Both the position numbers and the translations under genes were made by a program. The notes below the pieces were generated by a model. That model searched no databases. It was not told where the DNA came from and saw nothing but the letters and a program-made list of their open reading frames with translations. From Glandiceps talaboti (taxonomy: Eukaryota > Hemichordata > Enteropneusta > Spengelidae), in assembly GCF_964340395.1 (NCBI RefSeq), contig NC_135557.1:9712960-9776959 (forward strand): DNA of 64,000 bases, in the 5' to 3' direction. The first letter of the stretch is position 1, and every line of letters starts with the position of its first letter. Below, one piece after another: positions 1-15,214 of the stretch.

Positions 1-120
1 AAAAAAACATGTTACTTTTGAATGTTTTAATGAGTATATCTCTTAGATGTAAATATGTCAGTCCAGGTTTCAAAACAGCTACCCACTGGCCATTTATTTT
101 TTATTTTCGGGCGACAGAAG

Positions 121-245
121 GATTAGTCTCGGTTACCCCAACTCCCGTATCTGAGGGCGCTGCCTTCGTTTGGGGAGGTCTCGTCGTATGGTAGGCAGCG
201 TCTCCGGAGACGAGAGTCTGAGTAACCGAGACTACAGAAGGACCA
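121..245. repeat. Imperfect foldback element
   Basis: Arms AGTCTCGGTTA (125-135) and TAACCGAGACT (223-233) are exact inverted repeats. An inner GCGCTGCC/GGCAGCG pair continues the fold. ACAGAAGG occurs on both sides of it, at about 115 and 234, which could be a target-site duplication or part of the element. It looks like a small non-autonomous element or its remnant. Confidence 0.45.
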
Positions 246-459
246 GTGATTTTGAGATTCCCTGACGCTATGGGCGCTGTACAGAGAGGTCGAGGTCCTT
301 CCATTAGCTTTGAAGAAGCAACTGCCGTCGGAAATGTCCACCAAAACGTCACGCGAGTACAGTTACGGTTCAGAACGTAGTAGAACATAAATTGGAAATG
401 GATTTACAATACCCTTTAGTTTGGAGATATTTTTTAGAGCATATATAATTATTTATACC

Positions 460-720
460 ATGCGCGTGCCATGTTGAACAAAAAAATATGTGATATATAC
501 TCTGGTCGTTCTACGTCACGACAACGCGCGTCTACGTCACTGGTTCTGCTGTTTTCGAAACGAGTCAAACGTTCAAAATTACCATTATTTTACCTGATTT
601 TTCTGTGATATTTACTGGCGCTGGTATAATTACGTTATTCTCCAACTTTTATTCAGTCGGAAATTACGAGTGCCCTAAAGGGCCTCTGTCACTATGAGTC
701 GATAGACGAGCAGTGACAAC
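460..720 (+). repeat. Dispersed repeat family X, copy 1
   Basis: A body with the motif TCTACGTCACGACAACGCGC is followed by a hairpin reading GTCACT...AGTGAC (about 690-716). The body is related to the reverse complement of 21.6-21.85 kb and of 1325-1430. The hairpin block is shared with 21.53-21.58 kb. Confidence 0.5.
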
Positions 721-1324
721 TCATAGCTATATAGGTTACGAGTATTTGAAATATTATTGAATAACAGCTAAATATGTACTCATTTTTACCAATATGCGAC
801 CTCGTATCCCATGGATACTCAAACTGAAAGTGGATGGGATTTCCATCATGACAAAATTTTAAAAAAAAATCGTTACTGTTGGTGGCACAACACCGTTCAC
901 TTTCAAATCGGAGTGCCTATCTCTTGGGTTTAATTGAGGGATAATACGACCATCTGATGTGTACATCACTCGCACCGTTTCTAGCGGCATATAATTATCA
1001 CACATGGTACTGTTACTTTTCGCTGAATACGTTTATTTCACACTTTTTTCATCACTGAGTATTTTTTTCAACATTCGCTACCACGAAATTATTTGCATAA
1101 AATCTAGGTAATTCATGAATGGAGACATGGACAAACAAACAGACAAACACACCAATAATGTTACGTTACCCAAATCGCTAAACAAATTTTGACAGTCTTC
1201 GGCCACTCATTTTTTTCCTGCTGAATGAATTCAAATATAGGGAATGATATATTTATATACCTACCCACCCCACCCCACCCCCACCCCAACCCCAACCACC
1301 AGCAAAATTTACGAATAATTGGGA

Positions 1325-1430
1325 AAAGTAGTTGAAACGTTTGACTCATAATTCGAGCACAGGAGAACCAGTGATGTAAGCACATATCGTCGTGACGTAG
1401 CGCAACTGGGATATATAACCCATATTTTCT
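1325..1430 (-). repeat. Dispersed repeat family X, copy 2 (partial)
   Basis: The stretch from GTTGAAACGTTTGACTC through CGTCGTGACGTAG matches the reverse complement of about 480-570 with substitutions. It lacks the terminal hairpin seen in the other two copies. Confidence 0.4.
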
Positions 1431-1607
1431 GTTTACAGACAATGTCTTGTTAGTGCATGGTGTAATATTCATCGTTCAGAAAATTTAAATAATGAAATAA
1501 TGAATACACTTGACGTTGAAAAGTTAACTATTGGTATAATTAATTAACATGTCTAATTGTGAATTGATAAGAGAACGCTGGTAACGTTTTACAAAACATT
1601 GGACAGA

Positions 1608-1645
1608 CCATAGACTCTCCAACCACGTGGGTGGAGGGTCTATGG
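1608..1645. repeat. Short inverted repeat around CACGTG
   Basis: CCATAGACTCTCCA and TGGAGGGTCTATGG are inverted with one mismatch. They flank an 11-nt centre containing an E-box-like CACGTG. It could be a transposon end or a chance palindrome. Confidence 0.35.
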
Positions 1646-2670
1646 ACAGACAGACAAACAGCTATACTGGTTGAAAGAGGAACTAACTTTACAAATTCCC
1701 CCAGGGCAAATTCCACGCCGGTGACGTGTTGGAAGTTGGCAATTGTCACTGTTTGATTCAATCAATAAAAGGCGGGTGTGTTTGTCAATACACGCTTTTA
1801 CAATACATTATGAATAGGAGAGTTACCTCTGTATTGAAAATTCAACGCTAATCAAATATCGTTCCTTTGCAGCAGTTGATCCTTGTATTGGTCGAAGTTT
1901 AAGGAACGCTCAAACCAGCGACTATGTGATCGAATCATAGCGACATATTGAGATACACCTCAGACCACTATGGTCTACTATGGTCTGAGGATACACCAAG
2001 CGTTGCATGGAAAATACAACATAGCACAGCGCCATGGATTACACAATGTGTTCATGATCACGTTTATCCAGACTGCAAGATTCGGAGAAGAATTGTTGTA
2101 CAGTATCCTCGCAGGATACACATGACACGTACACATGCCTGGAGTAGACGGTGTGTACGGACCGTGCTTCCGAAGATTTCCGATCAAAGTCGAAGGACGT
2201 CAGTGTGTGCTGAATTAACTCTCTCTGTTTAGAACACTGTCGATGCCAGCATTCGAATGCATTAACATTTGTCTGTTGCTTAGCTCGAGGGTCTTCCTAC
2301 ACCAGTGATGGACTCATGGTGCTTGACAAGTTTTTTTCAGCAAACTCTTTGATTTAATCGACAAATTCCGAAGATGTCTGCGAGTGAGCTTTGGTCAAAT
2401 ATTATAACGCCTCTTTTGTATAATGTGTTTCATCGATTTTGCCATGCCTGATCTGATCATATAGATACTTATAAGAAATGCAAGGTAAGTTAAACATTTA
2501 AATAACTCACAATTTATAATGATGGCAAATACTACAACATTATGTCAATATTTAAAGTCATAAGTACATATATCAGTAGATACAGACGTGTATGTATATA
2601 TGTATTTATTTATTTACTTATGTGTGTACATGTGATTTTAAATATTTACATAACATTTTTTCACATATCA

Positions 2671-2692
2671 CACACATACATACATACATACA

Positions 2693-2726
<34 letters not shown>

Positions 2727-2930
2727 CATACAGACAAACAAACATACATACATACATACATACATACATACATACATACATACATACATACATACATACG
2801 TGCATACATACATACATACATACATACATACATACATACATACATACATACATACGCACATACATACGCACGCACGCACGCACACACACACACACGCACA
2901 CACGTACACACACACGAATACATACAATTT
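2671..2930. repeat. (CATA)n microsatellite
   Basis: Nearly pure CATA tetranucleotides pass into CACG/CA dinucleotides at the right end. Long frames in all phases here are artefacts of the 4-bp period. Confidence 0.95.
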
Positions 2931-3295
2931 CGAGATAAAACTAAAATTGAATTTATAATGGAGTTTTTGTGTGGTACTTTCATTTGAACTCGACCATTTA
3001 GGATCAAAGTTTGACAGGCGTATTAAACTTGCATTGTATATTATTTTCTAAAATATATTACTAATATATCGTCGGTATTTGTAACATCGTGAAGGCGTCC
3101 TTAAATTGTTGTCAAGGTATTTTTCGTACTTATGCTAATTCGTTTGAGTATTGCATGACGTCATCTAATCGTGTGATATGTCAGGTTTTGCCAAGTCATC
3201 TTCTCCTACGTACATTTCGTTTATTATATTGATATTACACTTTAAATTTGAAAATCATCAGCATAATTTAGCCAAAGTAAAATTATTTGTCCGTA

Positions 3296-4020
3296 CAATT
3301 CGAAGAAACTTCTTTTCTACAAAAAATGAAATAAGTCTTATTTTACTTGGGATATCTCCGATTGGCATAGGTCATGGGTCACGGGTTCATGTGCAATAAT
3401 AGATAATACATAAGAACATTCCAATCATTTTTTTTTCAAAAGGGATGTGTGTGATGTAACCAAATTAGAATTACTGGTCTATGCAATTCGCAGAAAGTTA
3501 GGTTCTTCTAAACTTGAAAATTAAAAAGGGAGAGCTATGAAATATGTATGTGTTAATTTTGGATGGGATATCACCGATAGGCCTTGCTCATAGGTGATGG
3601 GTCATGCGCAGAAGATAATACGAACATCACATTTTTATCGATAAGTGTATGCTCAAAAGTGATATGTGCGAGTGCATCAAAGTATTGTTTTGTTTTTTGA
3701 ATTCGTAGAAATTTCGCCTTTGTTTAACAAAATTCACGTGAGATGTGAAATAAGCATTATTTTTGGATGGGGGAACCCCTTTTGGCCTAGTTCATAGGTC
3801 ACGTTTCGTGTACAAAAGTTCAAATGTGTCAAACAATATAAGGTTTTAGATCAATTTATAGCTAAATGTGTGAATAGAATTCGCAGAAAGTTCATTTTTG
3901 TTAAATTTTATCATAGCGAGGGCTGTGAAATAAATATTATTTTTAGATGGGATAATCCCGATTGGTGTAGGTCATAGGTCACGGGTCATGCGCACAAAAA
4001 TATTATGCTACAGTTCATAA
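3296..4020 (+). repeat. ~200-bp tandem subrepeats (left array)
   Basis: AATTCG(C/T/A)AGAAA(G/T/C)TT recurs at about 3298, 3485, 3700 and 3878, giving periods of about 180-215 bp. Each unit also has a GTGAAATAA...TTATTTT segment and a GGTCATAGGTCACGGG-like segment. The array ends about 20-60 bp before the candidate leader exon at 4042, so it could be promoter-proximal. Confidence 0.7.
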
Positions 4021-5437
4021 CAGAACAGAGTCTGGTTCAAGATGGCACGTTATTCGACAGTTGTGATTTTTAGTGGTAAGTCTTATTTCTGGATTAAGAA
4101 AATCTTGTTTACAGAAAACTTGCTGAATTTGAAATGCGTAAAGTCACAGTGATCGGCATAACATTAACATTTATAATTAGTGTACACATTTATCAAGTTC
4201 TTCGACATCAAAATGTTTTTTTTTCCTGAATCCTTTCTAAACGTGGTTCTTTTGAAGATTATTATGTTATAATCGAGTTGTTTAAATTTCTAAAATATTT
4301 AGTATATATACATGTTATAATCTATATTACTAGTATTTGTGATAAAGTTTGGTGCGTCATGACACCAAATCAGACATGGAACATATCATTACAAGTGTGC
4401 GACGCCCACACACCTAAGTTTACATCTTCACGATGTCTGGAGATATAATATTCGTTCGAGGAGAATTCCTTGATATTAGTATTTTCCTTTTTTAACGAAC
4501 AATCTTTTAGTCGAATTATCAGCCAACATACTGAGTCAAGCTTTCTGATACGTATATACACCTGCCATGTCAGGCAAGTACAAATTAGTAATACATTGGA
4601 CATTCTAAATGTCAAAGTCGCCGTTTGTGACGTCATTAAATGTGACACTCCTCGCTCACTACTAAGCTGACCGGGCCTACTAACGAGTTACCCGAGAGGT
4701 TGTGACGTTATATGATCACGCATCCCTGTTTTGACTGTCTTTAATTAATAGCCTGACGACTCTAAAACCAATTTATTACGGTCGACGTCAACAAATTGTG
4801 CAAAGCAATCGAAATCTTTTTTATTTAATATTATTTGATTTATTTTTGTATCATCAAAGTTTCATTTGCGATCCTAGATTTGGAGAGGTTGGTGCCAAAC
4901 AGGCCTAAAGTCATTATTTGTGATTGTTCACTTTGATGATTTTTTTTTTCAAAGTGTGATTCCAAATCTCTTAAAAGTCAACCGTTAGTTTGAAAGATAA
5001 CTAAACAGAAATGTGAACTAAAGTCAGTTCAGTGTCAATATGGCTATATCTTATTATGTTCTAAAAATGACATATTTCTCAAAAGCGCCATTGAAATTTT
5101 CTGATAGTTTACTCTTTTTTGTTTGATCTCACCGCAGACAAGTAAGTGATCTCACCAATCTGTACACCAAGTTACTTAAGACACACGATTTGGAAACTAT
5201 AGCATGTTAACTTAATGGAAATTATGGGATTTTTTAGATTTTATCTTTGAGATGGCAGTAGACCGATTCTCTAATTCTACTTGTCGACGATCTGATTTCA
5301 TCAAAAATTACGTCATGATATTAATGTGCAAAACAGTGACAAGTTGATTACGTTCCACGAACTCACCCTGAAATCTGCAGACTCATCACTAAGACTGTTA
5401 ACCTGTACGTCATTCACTTCGCTTCTAGAAAGCTTGA
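3352..5437 (+). repeat. 2.1-kb tandem duplication, left copy
   Basis: This block is repeated nearly collinearly at 5443-7495. Examples are TCATCACTAAGACTG against TCATCTCTAGGACTG near the ends, and the shared leader-like exon. Each copy starts with several tandem subrepeats of about 180-210 bp, recognisable by AATTCGCAGAAAGTT and by GGTCATAGGTCACGGGTCATG. The rest is AT-rich spacer with no gene that I recognise. Confidence 0.85.
4042..4075 (+). CDS. Candidate signal-peptide leader exon (left copy)
   Basis: ATG in a good initiation context (CAAGATGG) opens 11 codons, MARYSTVVIFS, and ends in G followed by a consensus GTAAGT donor. This gives a phase-1 intron, as in the leader exons of genes A and C. 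The peptide is short with a hydrophobic core, as expected for the first half of a split signal peptide. No partner ectodomain exon is visible before 13.0 kb, so it is either an alternative first exon of gene A or the stranded leader of a lost gene. A near-identical exon lies at 6158. Confidence 0.4.
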
Positions 5438-5442
5438 AATAA

Positions 5443-7495
5443 GCCAGATTGGCATAGGTCATGGGTCACAGCTCATGCGCAATAACAGATAATACATAAG
5501 AACATTACAGTCATTTTTTTTCTCACAAGGGATGTGTGTGATGTAACCAAAAATATAAAATAACAAAATAGTATTACTGGTCTATATAATTCGCAGAAAG
5601 TTAGTTTCTTCTAAACTTGAAAACTAGAAAGGGAGAGCTATGAAATATGTGTTAATTTTGGATGGGATATCACCGATATGACTTGCTCATAGGTGATGGG
5701 GTCATGCGCAAAAGATAATACGAACATCACATTTTTATCGATAAGTGTATGCTCAAAAGTGATATGTGCGAGTGCATCAAAGTATTGTTTGTTTGTTTTT
5801 GAATTCGTAGAAATTTCGCCTTTGTTTAACATAATTCACGTGAGCTGTGAAATAAGCATTAATTTTAGATGGAGGAACCCCCTTTTGGCTTAGGTCATAG
5901 GTCACGTTTCGTGTACAAAAGTTCAAATGTGTCAATCAATATAAGGTTTTAGATAAATTTATAGCTAAATGTGTGAATAGAATTCGCAGAAAGTTCATTT
6001 TTGTTAAACTTTATCATAGAGAGGGCTGTGAAATAAATATTATTTTTAGATGGGATAATCCCGATTGGTGTAGGTCATAGGTCACGGGTCATGCGCAAAA
6101 CAATATTATTATAGCAGAACTCTCTGCAGTTCATAACAGAACAGAGTGTGGTTCAAGATGGCACGTAATTCGACAGTTGCGATTTTTAGTGGTAAGTCTC
6201 TTTTCAGGTTTAAGAAAACCTTGTTTACAGAAAACTTGCTGAATTTGAAATGCGTAAAGTCACAGTGATCAGCAAAACATTAACATTTATAATTAGTGTA
6301 CACATTTATCAAGTTCTTCGACTTCAAAATGTAAATTTGTTTTCACGAATCCTTTCTAAACGTGGTTCTTTTGAAGATTATTATGTTATAATCGAGTTGT
6401 TAAAATTTCTAAAATATGTAGTATATATACATGTTATAATCTATATTACTAGTATTTGTGATAAAGTTTGGTGCGTCATGACACCCAATCAGACATGGAA
6501 CATACCATTACAAGTGTGCCACCCTCACACCTAAGTTTACATCTTCACGATGTCTGGAGATATGATATTCTTTCGAGGAGAATTCCTTGATATTAGTATT
6601 TTCCCTTTTTAATGAACGATCTTTTAGTCGAATTATCAGCCAACATACTGAGTCAAGCTTTCTCTTTCTGATACATATACACACCTGCCATGTCAGACAA
6701 GTAACAGTGTGTAATACATTAGACATTTTAAATGTCAAAGTCGCCGTTTGTGACGTCATTAAATATGACACTCTTCGCTCACTACTAAGCTGACCTACTA
6801 ACGAGTTACCCGAGAGGTTGTGATGTTATATGATCATATACCCCTGTTTTGACTCTTGACCTGACGACTTTAAAACCTATTTATTCCGGTCGACGTGAAA
6901 AACTTGTTGCAAATCAATCGAAAGGTTTTTATTAATATTATTTGATTTATTTTTTTTTATCACCAAAGTTTTATTTGTGATCCCAGATTTGGAGAGGTCG
7001 GTGCCAAACAGGACTGAAATCATTATCTGTGATTATTCACTTTGATATTTTTTTTTCCAAATGTGATTCCAGATCTCATAAAGACCAACCATTATTTTGA
7101 AAGATAACAAAAATGTGAACTAAAGTCAGTTCAGAATCAAAATATGCTATATCTTATTATGTTTTAAAACTGGCATATTTCTCAAAAGCCCCCAATGAAA
7201 TTTTCTGTTTGATCTCACCACAGACAAGTAAGTGATCTCACCAATATAATATGTACACCAAGTTAATTAAGACATACGATTTGGAAACTATAGCATGTTA
7301 ACTTAATGGAAATTATGGGCTTTTTTTAGATTTTCTCTTTGAGATGGCAGTAGACCGATTCTCTAATTCTACTTGTCGACGATCTGATTTCGCTAAGATT
7401 ACGTCATGCAAAACAGTGACAAGTTGATTACGTTTCACGAACTCACCCTGAAATCTGCAGACTCATCTCTAGGACTGTTAACCTGTACGTCATTC
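5443..7495 (+). repeat. 2.1-kb tandem duplication, right copy
   Basis: Second copy of the 3352-5437 block. It carries small indels, for example an extra CTTTCT near 6660 and losses near 6850 and 7205. The subrepeat array spans about 5443-6105 and the leader-like exon follows at 6158. No further gene is visible in the spacer. Confidence 0.85.
6158..6191 (+). CDS. Candidate signal-peptide leader exon (right copy)
   Basis: Duplicate of the exon at 4042, encoding MARNSTVAIFS and ending in G before GTAAGT (phase 1). It differs from the left copy at residues 4 (N for Y) and 8 (A for V). The start codon, reading frame and donor are all kept, which is compatible with either recent duplication or constraint. 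The downstream partner is unknown. Confidence 0.4.
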
Positions 7496-9270
<1,775 letters not shown>

Positions 9271-9272
9271 AG

Positions 9273-9437
9273 TACACACACACACACACACACACATACA
9301 TACATACATACATACATACATACATACATACATACATACATACATACATACATACATACATACATACACACATACATACATACATACATACATACACACA
9401 CACAGACATACATACATACATACATACATACATACAT

Positions 9438-9470
<33 letters not shown>

Positions 9471-9780
9471 TACATACATACATACATACATACATACATA
9501 CATACATACATACACACACACAGACATACATACATACATACATACATACATACATACACACACATACATACATACATACATACATACACACACACACATA
9601 CATACATACATACATACATACATACATACATACATACACACACATACATACATACATACATACATACATACATACACACAGACATCCATCCATACACACA
9701 CATACATACATACATACATACATACATACATACATACATACATACATACATACATACATACATACATACATACATACATG
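9273..9780. repeat. (CATA)n/(CA)n microsatellite
   Basis: About 500 bp of CATA tetranucleotides interrupted by CA dinucleotide blocks and a few CAGACATA variants. The interruptions recur, so the array has probably grown by block duplication. Confidence 0.96.
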
Positions 9781-10670
9781 CAGACATTGTGTGGAGTTCC
9801 CCGAACATTGACTTGCACTTCATCATCGTGATGTGATAATACTACGAATTTAAACAAATAAATGAAGGGGTTATTGCATGCCATTAGTGTAAGACAAAAA
9901 TACTATTGAAAAAAAACCCCACATTTTAAAAACATCAAATTTAAATAATATTTGTCCCGATTATTTGTATTCACTCAGGAATATTTTGGTGAGCTCGGAG
10001 AATACACAGGTAATTTTTGGAAAATGTCAACAAGGCGTTTGTGAAATGTGTCACTTTTAGAAAATAACAAAAGAATTTTTTTTTCACTAGGCCATTTTAG
10101 TATCATTCACACTCGGTTTGGTGTCAAAGGTCATTATTTAAATGAGTCTATGAAACAGTTGAAACTATAGTTATACCAAGTTACCTTTTTGTACAAATAT
10201 TGTTTTTTTGTGAAAAAAGAGATCTAGAAACAATACCTAATGAAAATTGGGATTGTTCAAGTGAGTAAAAAAAAGGACAAAATTGGGGTTAGACTCTTTG
10301 ACCCCACTTCAAAGACTGCCGTCAAATATCCGGGAGAATTTCGTGTGAAATTTGCGAGAATATAAATAACTGTTGTAACTTGTAGGTTGTTTTAGATAAG
10401 GCAACTCAAATATGACATTGGGGAATTTGACAATACGGAGAAAAAGACATACAAGTTCTAACACATGATATTACATCATGCCTTTATTAACCAAAGATGA
10501 CTCAGATTCGCCGTTCGATGTCGCAACCGAGTTGAGGGCCATTCCGTCATAGCTATTTTTGTCTAGATGTGAATTGCGAACACAGCAAATTATCATCATT
10601 CGTAGCATGTTTTCGGATATGGAAACAGCACACTTACAGCTCTCTCATCAGGGTTGTCAGTATGTAAAGA
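9781..10670. other. Upstream region of gene A
   Basis: AT-rich with no open frame of note. It should contain the gene A promoter if exon 1 at 10671 is right, but I see no clear TATA box in the 100 bp before the start codon. Confidence 0.4.
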
Positions 10671-10713
10671 ATGGTTACCAAACACATTTTAAGATTAGTA
10701 TTACAACTTAACG
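10671..10713 (+). CDS. Gene A exon 1 (signal peptide)
   Basis: ATG opens 14 codons (MVTKHILRLVLQLN) plus G, then the donor GTGAGT. The peptide has basic residues followed by a Leu/Ile/Val core, and the phase-1 end fits exon 2, which supplies TG to make GTG (Val). Confidence 0.5.
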
Positions 10714-13635
10714 GTGAGTCTATTTGAAATTGCTTTATTGATTACACCATATTTATCGCCAAGATCTGTATAACTGTGTACGTGGATGCTGTAAGTTGAA
10801 CAAAGACGGTGTTACCGTAGCAAGCGATTAAATATGCAGCCTTAGCGGTGACCGTGCATGTTGTTACTGCAACAGTTGTCATTCAGCACATATTATAATC
10901 AAATACGCTCAGTTTGACACGCTCGATGTATCTGAAGTATCGCTGTTTTTAAAACAGTGTTAGGTCGACATCATTACGAGCGTGCCATGTGAGACCAGTC
11001 ATGACGTCATCACACGGTCGGATGCTTTTATTTATTTCTAGCATTTTATGTAACCAGTACTTCTGCAATTCAAGCGAGTCAGGTTATTTTCTCTGACGTC
11101 AGGTGTAACAAGTTTAATAAAACGGATTTTAAAATGATGAACCCGTCAATTACAACCAATTTTCTGTGTTTTCTAATGAAAAACGGAAGTACATTATCCC
11201 TGGATTTTCCCTTTTCGTCACAGCTCTAAAAATAGTACCGGGGAATTCCCCGCATTCCGATCTCGCCTCATCCATGGTTATTGAAATAATGACCTTTGAC
11301 ACCAATTCAAGTGCCGCGTCAATGACGTCATGCCTGTACTGGTATACACATGCATATGCGCAAATTACAGCTGTTGGGCCATCGCTTGGCCTATTTACAA
11401 CGACACAATCATTCCCTCGTTATTACCGTATATATGGTAGGCGTAAAAATATGTTCAGTTGACTCTGAAACTCAGTGGTAATCTCCCTGGAGAGATTTAC
11501 TCTTTTTTTTTTGGGGGGGGGGGGGGAGAGAAAGCGTGAGACTCGAATACACCACCTTTTGTTTGTTGATGAATTATTCAAAGTTATCTCGTTTTAAACG
11601 TAAAAACTAGGAGAACTACAAGCACATTTTGTTTCCCACGTCCTTTAACACCCAAAAATAAACAATTTGAAATGAAACCAAATAAAATACCAAGCACAAA
11701 AAAATCGGTTTTTCGATAACACGACCGACCCAAGTTTAAGCCCCCAACCCTAAATATTTTTTTTTTACATTTCAAACCAAAAAATAAGAAATTCTTTATC
11801 TTCCTGACCTTTATGCATGTCTATTTTCTTTCCCCATTGATGTCTGTACATATTTCATCAAAATATCATAGATGGGATATTCTAACCGACATGCTGTTTG
11901 TTTGTGGGTCGAAACAATAAAAAAAAATAAAATAAAATAAAATAAAATAAAATAAAATAAAATAAATTGAAATGAAATGAAAAAAAAAATTGAAAAGAAA
12001 CGAATTTTTTTTTTTTGAAATCTTCTGACGTCAGGTGTAACAAGTTTAATCAAACAGATTTGAAAAATGATGAACCCGTCAATTACAACCAATTTTGTGT
12101 GTTTAAAGACGGTTTTCTAATGAAAAACGGAAGTACATTATCCCTGGATTTTCCCTTTTCGTCACAGCTCTAAAAATAGTACCGGGGAATTCCCCGCATT
12201 CCGATCTCGACTCATGGTCATTGTAATAATGACCTTTGACACCAATTCAAGTGCCGCGTCAATGACGTATGTGCCTGTACTGGTAAAGTACATATGCATA
12301 TGTGCAAATTACAGCTATTGGGCCATCGCTTGGCCTATTTACAACGATACAATCATTCCCACGGTATTACCGTATATATGGTAGGCGTAAAAATATGTTC
12401 AGTTGACTCTGAAACTCAGTGGTAATCTCCCTGGAGAGATTTACTGTCTTTTTTTTGGGGGGGGGGGGGGGGAGGGAGAGAAAGCGAGAGACTCGAATAC
12501 ACCACCTTTTGTTTGTTGAAGAATTATTCAAAGTTATCTCGTTTTAAACGTAGAAACTAGGAGAACTACAAGCACATTTTGTTTCCCACGTCCTTTAACA
12601 CCCAAAAATAAACAATTTGAAATGAAACCAAATAAAATACTAAAGCCAAAAAATCGTTTGTTTTTTTCGATAAACCGACCGACCTAACGGTTCAAGCCCC
12701 CAACCCTAAATATTTTTTTTTTTACATTTCAAACAAACAAATAAGAAAATCTTTATCTTCTTGACCTTCACACACATCTGTTTTCTTTCCCCAGTGATGT
12801 CTGTACATATTTCATCAAAATATCATAGACGGGATATTCTAACCGACCGAAATTAAATTAAATTAAAATAAATTAAATTAAATTAAATTAAATTAAATTA
12901 AATTAAATTATATCAAATTCCGGCCAATGTGCTAAGTTTAAGTTTTTAAAAAATGAAATATATTTACTAATACCTGTTATTTTCCTTTCCGTTTATTACA
13001 GTGTGTGTGCAGGTGTTTAAATTAGTATGTGGCAATGCAGGTGACACTTTTTGTGAAATTGTTCCGAGCGGTCAGGAGATCGCTGTTAATGACGTTGACT
13101 CTATTACATATGCAGTACAATTAACAATGCCGATGACTAGTTCAAGTGAATTTCACCTCACGCTAATGTCAAAGGATAGGGACAGCAGTGACATATATAG
13201 GACGGTTTTGCAAGATATCCATGGCGCTGGAATATCAGGGACGTGTTATTCCTTAGAAAGCCATTTCCAGATTGATTCACAGCTGGGATCAGTGGCTGTG
13301 AAACTGCACCACTGTGCCCGTAAAGACAATGTTTCCCATAAGCTGCATGTTCTTCAACTAGACAGTAAAGACGGCAGGATTGTAGGCGACTGTAATGCAG
13401 AGAATGTGATCACAGTTACAAGGAATACCTTATCGATATCTACACCGCAAGGTATGATGCTATATATATTTATGTAAATAAAGTGTTTTGCATGTGTTTA
13501 TCTTTTCGATGTGTGTTTTCATCAATTCAAATAGTTTTTTTCTTAAATTTAGTTCTTAATACACAAAACCGCTTTTGAACGATTGGACTAAGGCCGTAGA
13601 TGTGTGTGTGTGTGTGTATGTGTGTGTGCGTGTGT

Positions 13636-13680
<45 letters not shown>

Positions 13681-15117
13681 GCAGTGTGTACCTGTGTATG
13701 AATGTACAGAACTAGTGTAACGAATTATCAAAACGTGTAAGGTTGACTCTATGTTCTTTTCTGTTTCACATTACCCGACCGACCCACATTTTCAACTCCA
13801 ACACTAAAATAAAAAGCGTTTGCGGAACAGCGCCCTCTGACAAGAATGAAAAAAAAAGAGTCTAGACAGTCGATGTCATCTTCAATCGTGGTGGCGATGA
13901 CGACACTTGTTAACGAACAAAGCATTTTTTTATGCCGGAAACTATTCAAGTAGGGGCTGAAAACATGCTAATTGTGTAGAGAAGTTGGGAAACGGTTTGT
14001 TACCAGGAATCCAATAAAATGAAGATAGAAAGGAGGAAAAGGAGATGCAGAGAAATATGAAGAAGATGATTTTTTTTAAACTGTTACTTTTTTTTAATCG
14101 CCCGATCGACCCATAATTGTCATGATAATGACAATGAGAAGCATTATAACAAATGGGATCATCCTAATCATGGCAGTATCACCCAGGTTGAACTTCCATG
14201 GTGCCATTTACGCCGCCGATAGGTGCCCTCAAACACCTGTGTACTATATGTATACGTAAAGAGAAGACTTATGGACCGATGAGGGCGGTATGACACGACG
14301 CACGCTTAAATCAAAACTCAGCCGAACTGATTCCAATGTAATGTGTTAGTAGGTTATGTGGGATATTATGTAAAGTAATGCTAGGAAATCACACAACAAA
14401 GGTAGTTGAATTGTATAATTCAAGCTCAAGCCCGGGTAACTTTGATAATAAGTTGATAAACCAATGGCTGTGGCACGGTACTCTTTACACGTGTCTCGTC
14501 AAATGTCTCTGTTACTTAATATACAATTTAGTATATATGTGTGTACTGGTCGAATAGTTTCAAATGTGAACTTCTGTGTTTATTTTCATCACTCATTCAT
14601 GTTCATGACGTCACACGATTACATATGTATTCACTGTTACCCCACACTGAGAGTGGTTTCATTTATCCAGTTAAATTAACATGGATTGTGTTTGTTTTAT
14701 CTAGATATCATCCCGGGTCAGCAGGGAACTACTGCACGAACTGACAGCCTTGAAGTTGTCGACCACGAAGTAGCAACAGCTCAAGGTAAGACTCTAGATA
14801 TCAGATCAGGGGGTTTTGAAATTTTAGGTGTGGACATTCTCAGTGTATGTTACCATGACGTTGCGTTGCAGAAAAAAGAGAGGGATTTATGACGGCGGGG
14901 GGGGGGGTCAGTTTCGCGCACACATTAGGGTGGGAGTGGAACACTTTTTGAGCATATTAGTTTTTGAGCGTAATAGTTTTGGTAGTACTGGAACTCTTTC
15001 TTGGTTGTAACGCGGAGTTTCACGCATTGTGCGATCATCAGATGATCTGATTGTCTGATGATCGCACAATGCGTGAAACTCCGCGTTACAACCAAGAAAG
15101 AGTTCCAGTACTACCAA

Positions 15118-15214
<97 letters not shown>

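Larger units (their letters stand above)
1..2660. other. Non-coding region with small dispersed repeats
   Basis: I see no convincing gene. Short open frames at 1948-2232 and 1161-1472 have no splice context or recognisable domain. The region holds an imperfect hairpin (121-245), two diverged copies of a dispersed family shared with 21.5-21.85 kb, a 14-bp inverted repeat around a CACGTG core (1608-1645), and a C-rich run at 1264-1303. Confidence 0.6.

Noticed and set aside
1948-2232. 94-residue frame starting MRYTSDHYGL
   Set aside because: No similarity that I know, no splice or promoter signal, and other frames in the same stretch are open as well.
2542-3007. Long frames of HTYIHTYI or MYVCMYVC type
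   Set aside because: Read-through of the (CATA)n microsatellite in several phases and on both strands; no start, splice or domain context.
13002-13451. Ig fold for the gene A ectodomain
   Set aside because: Six cysteines and beta-like pattern, but no W at the C strand and no D-G-Y-C motif, so I left the family open.
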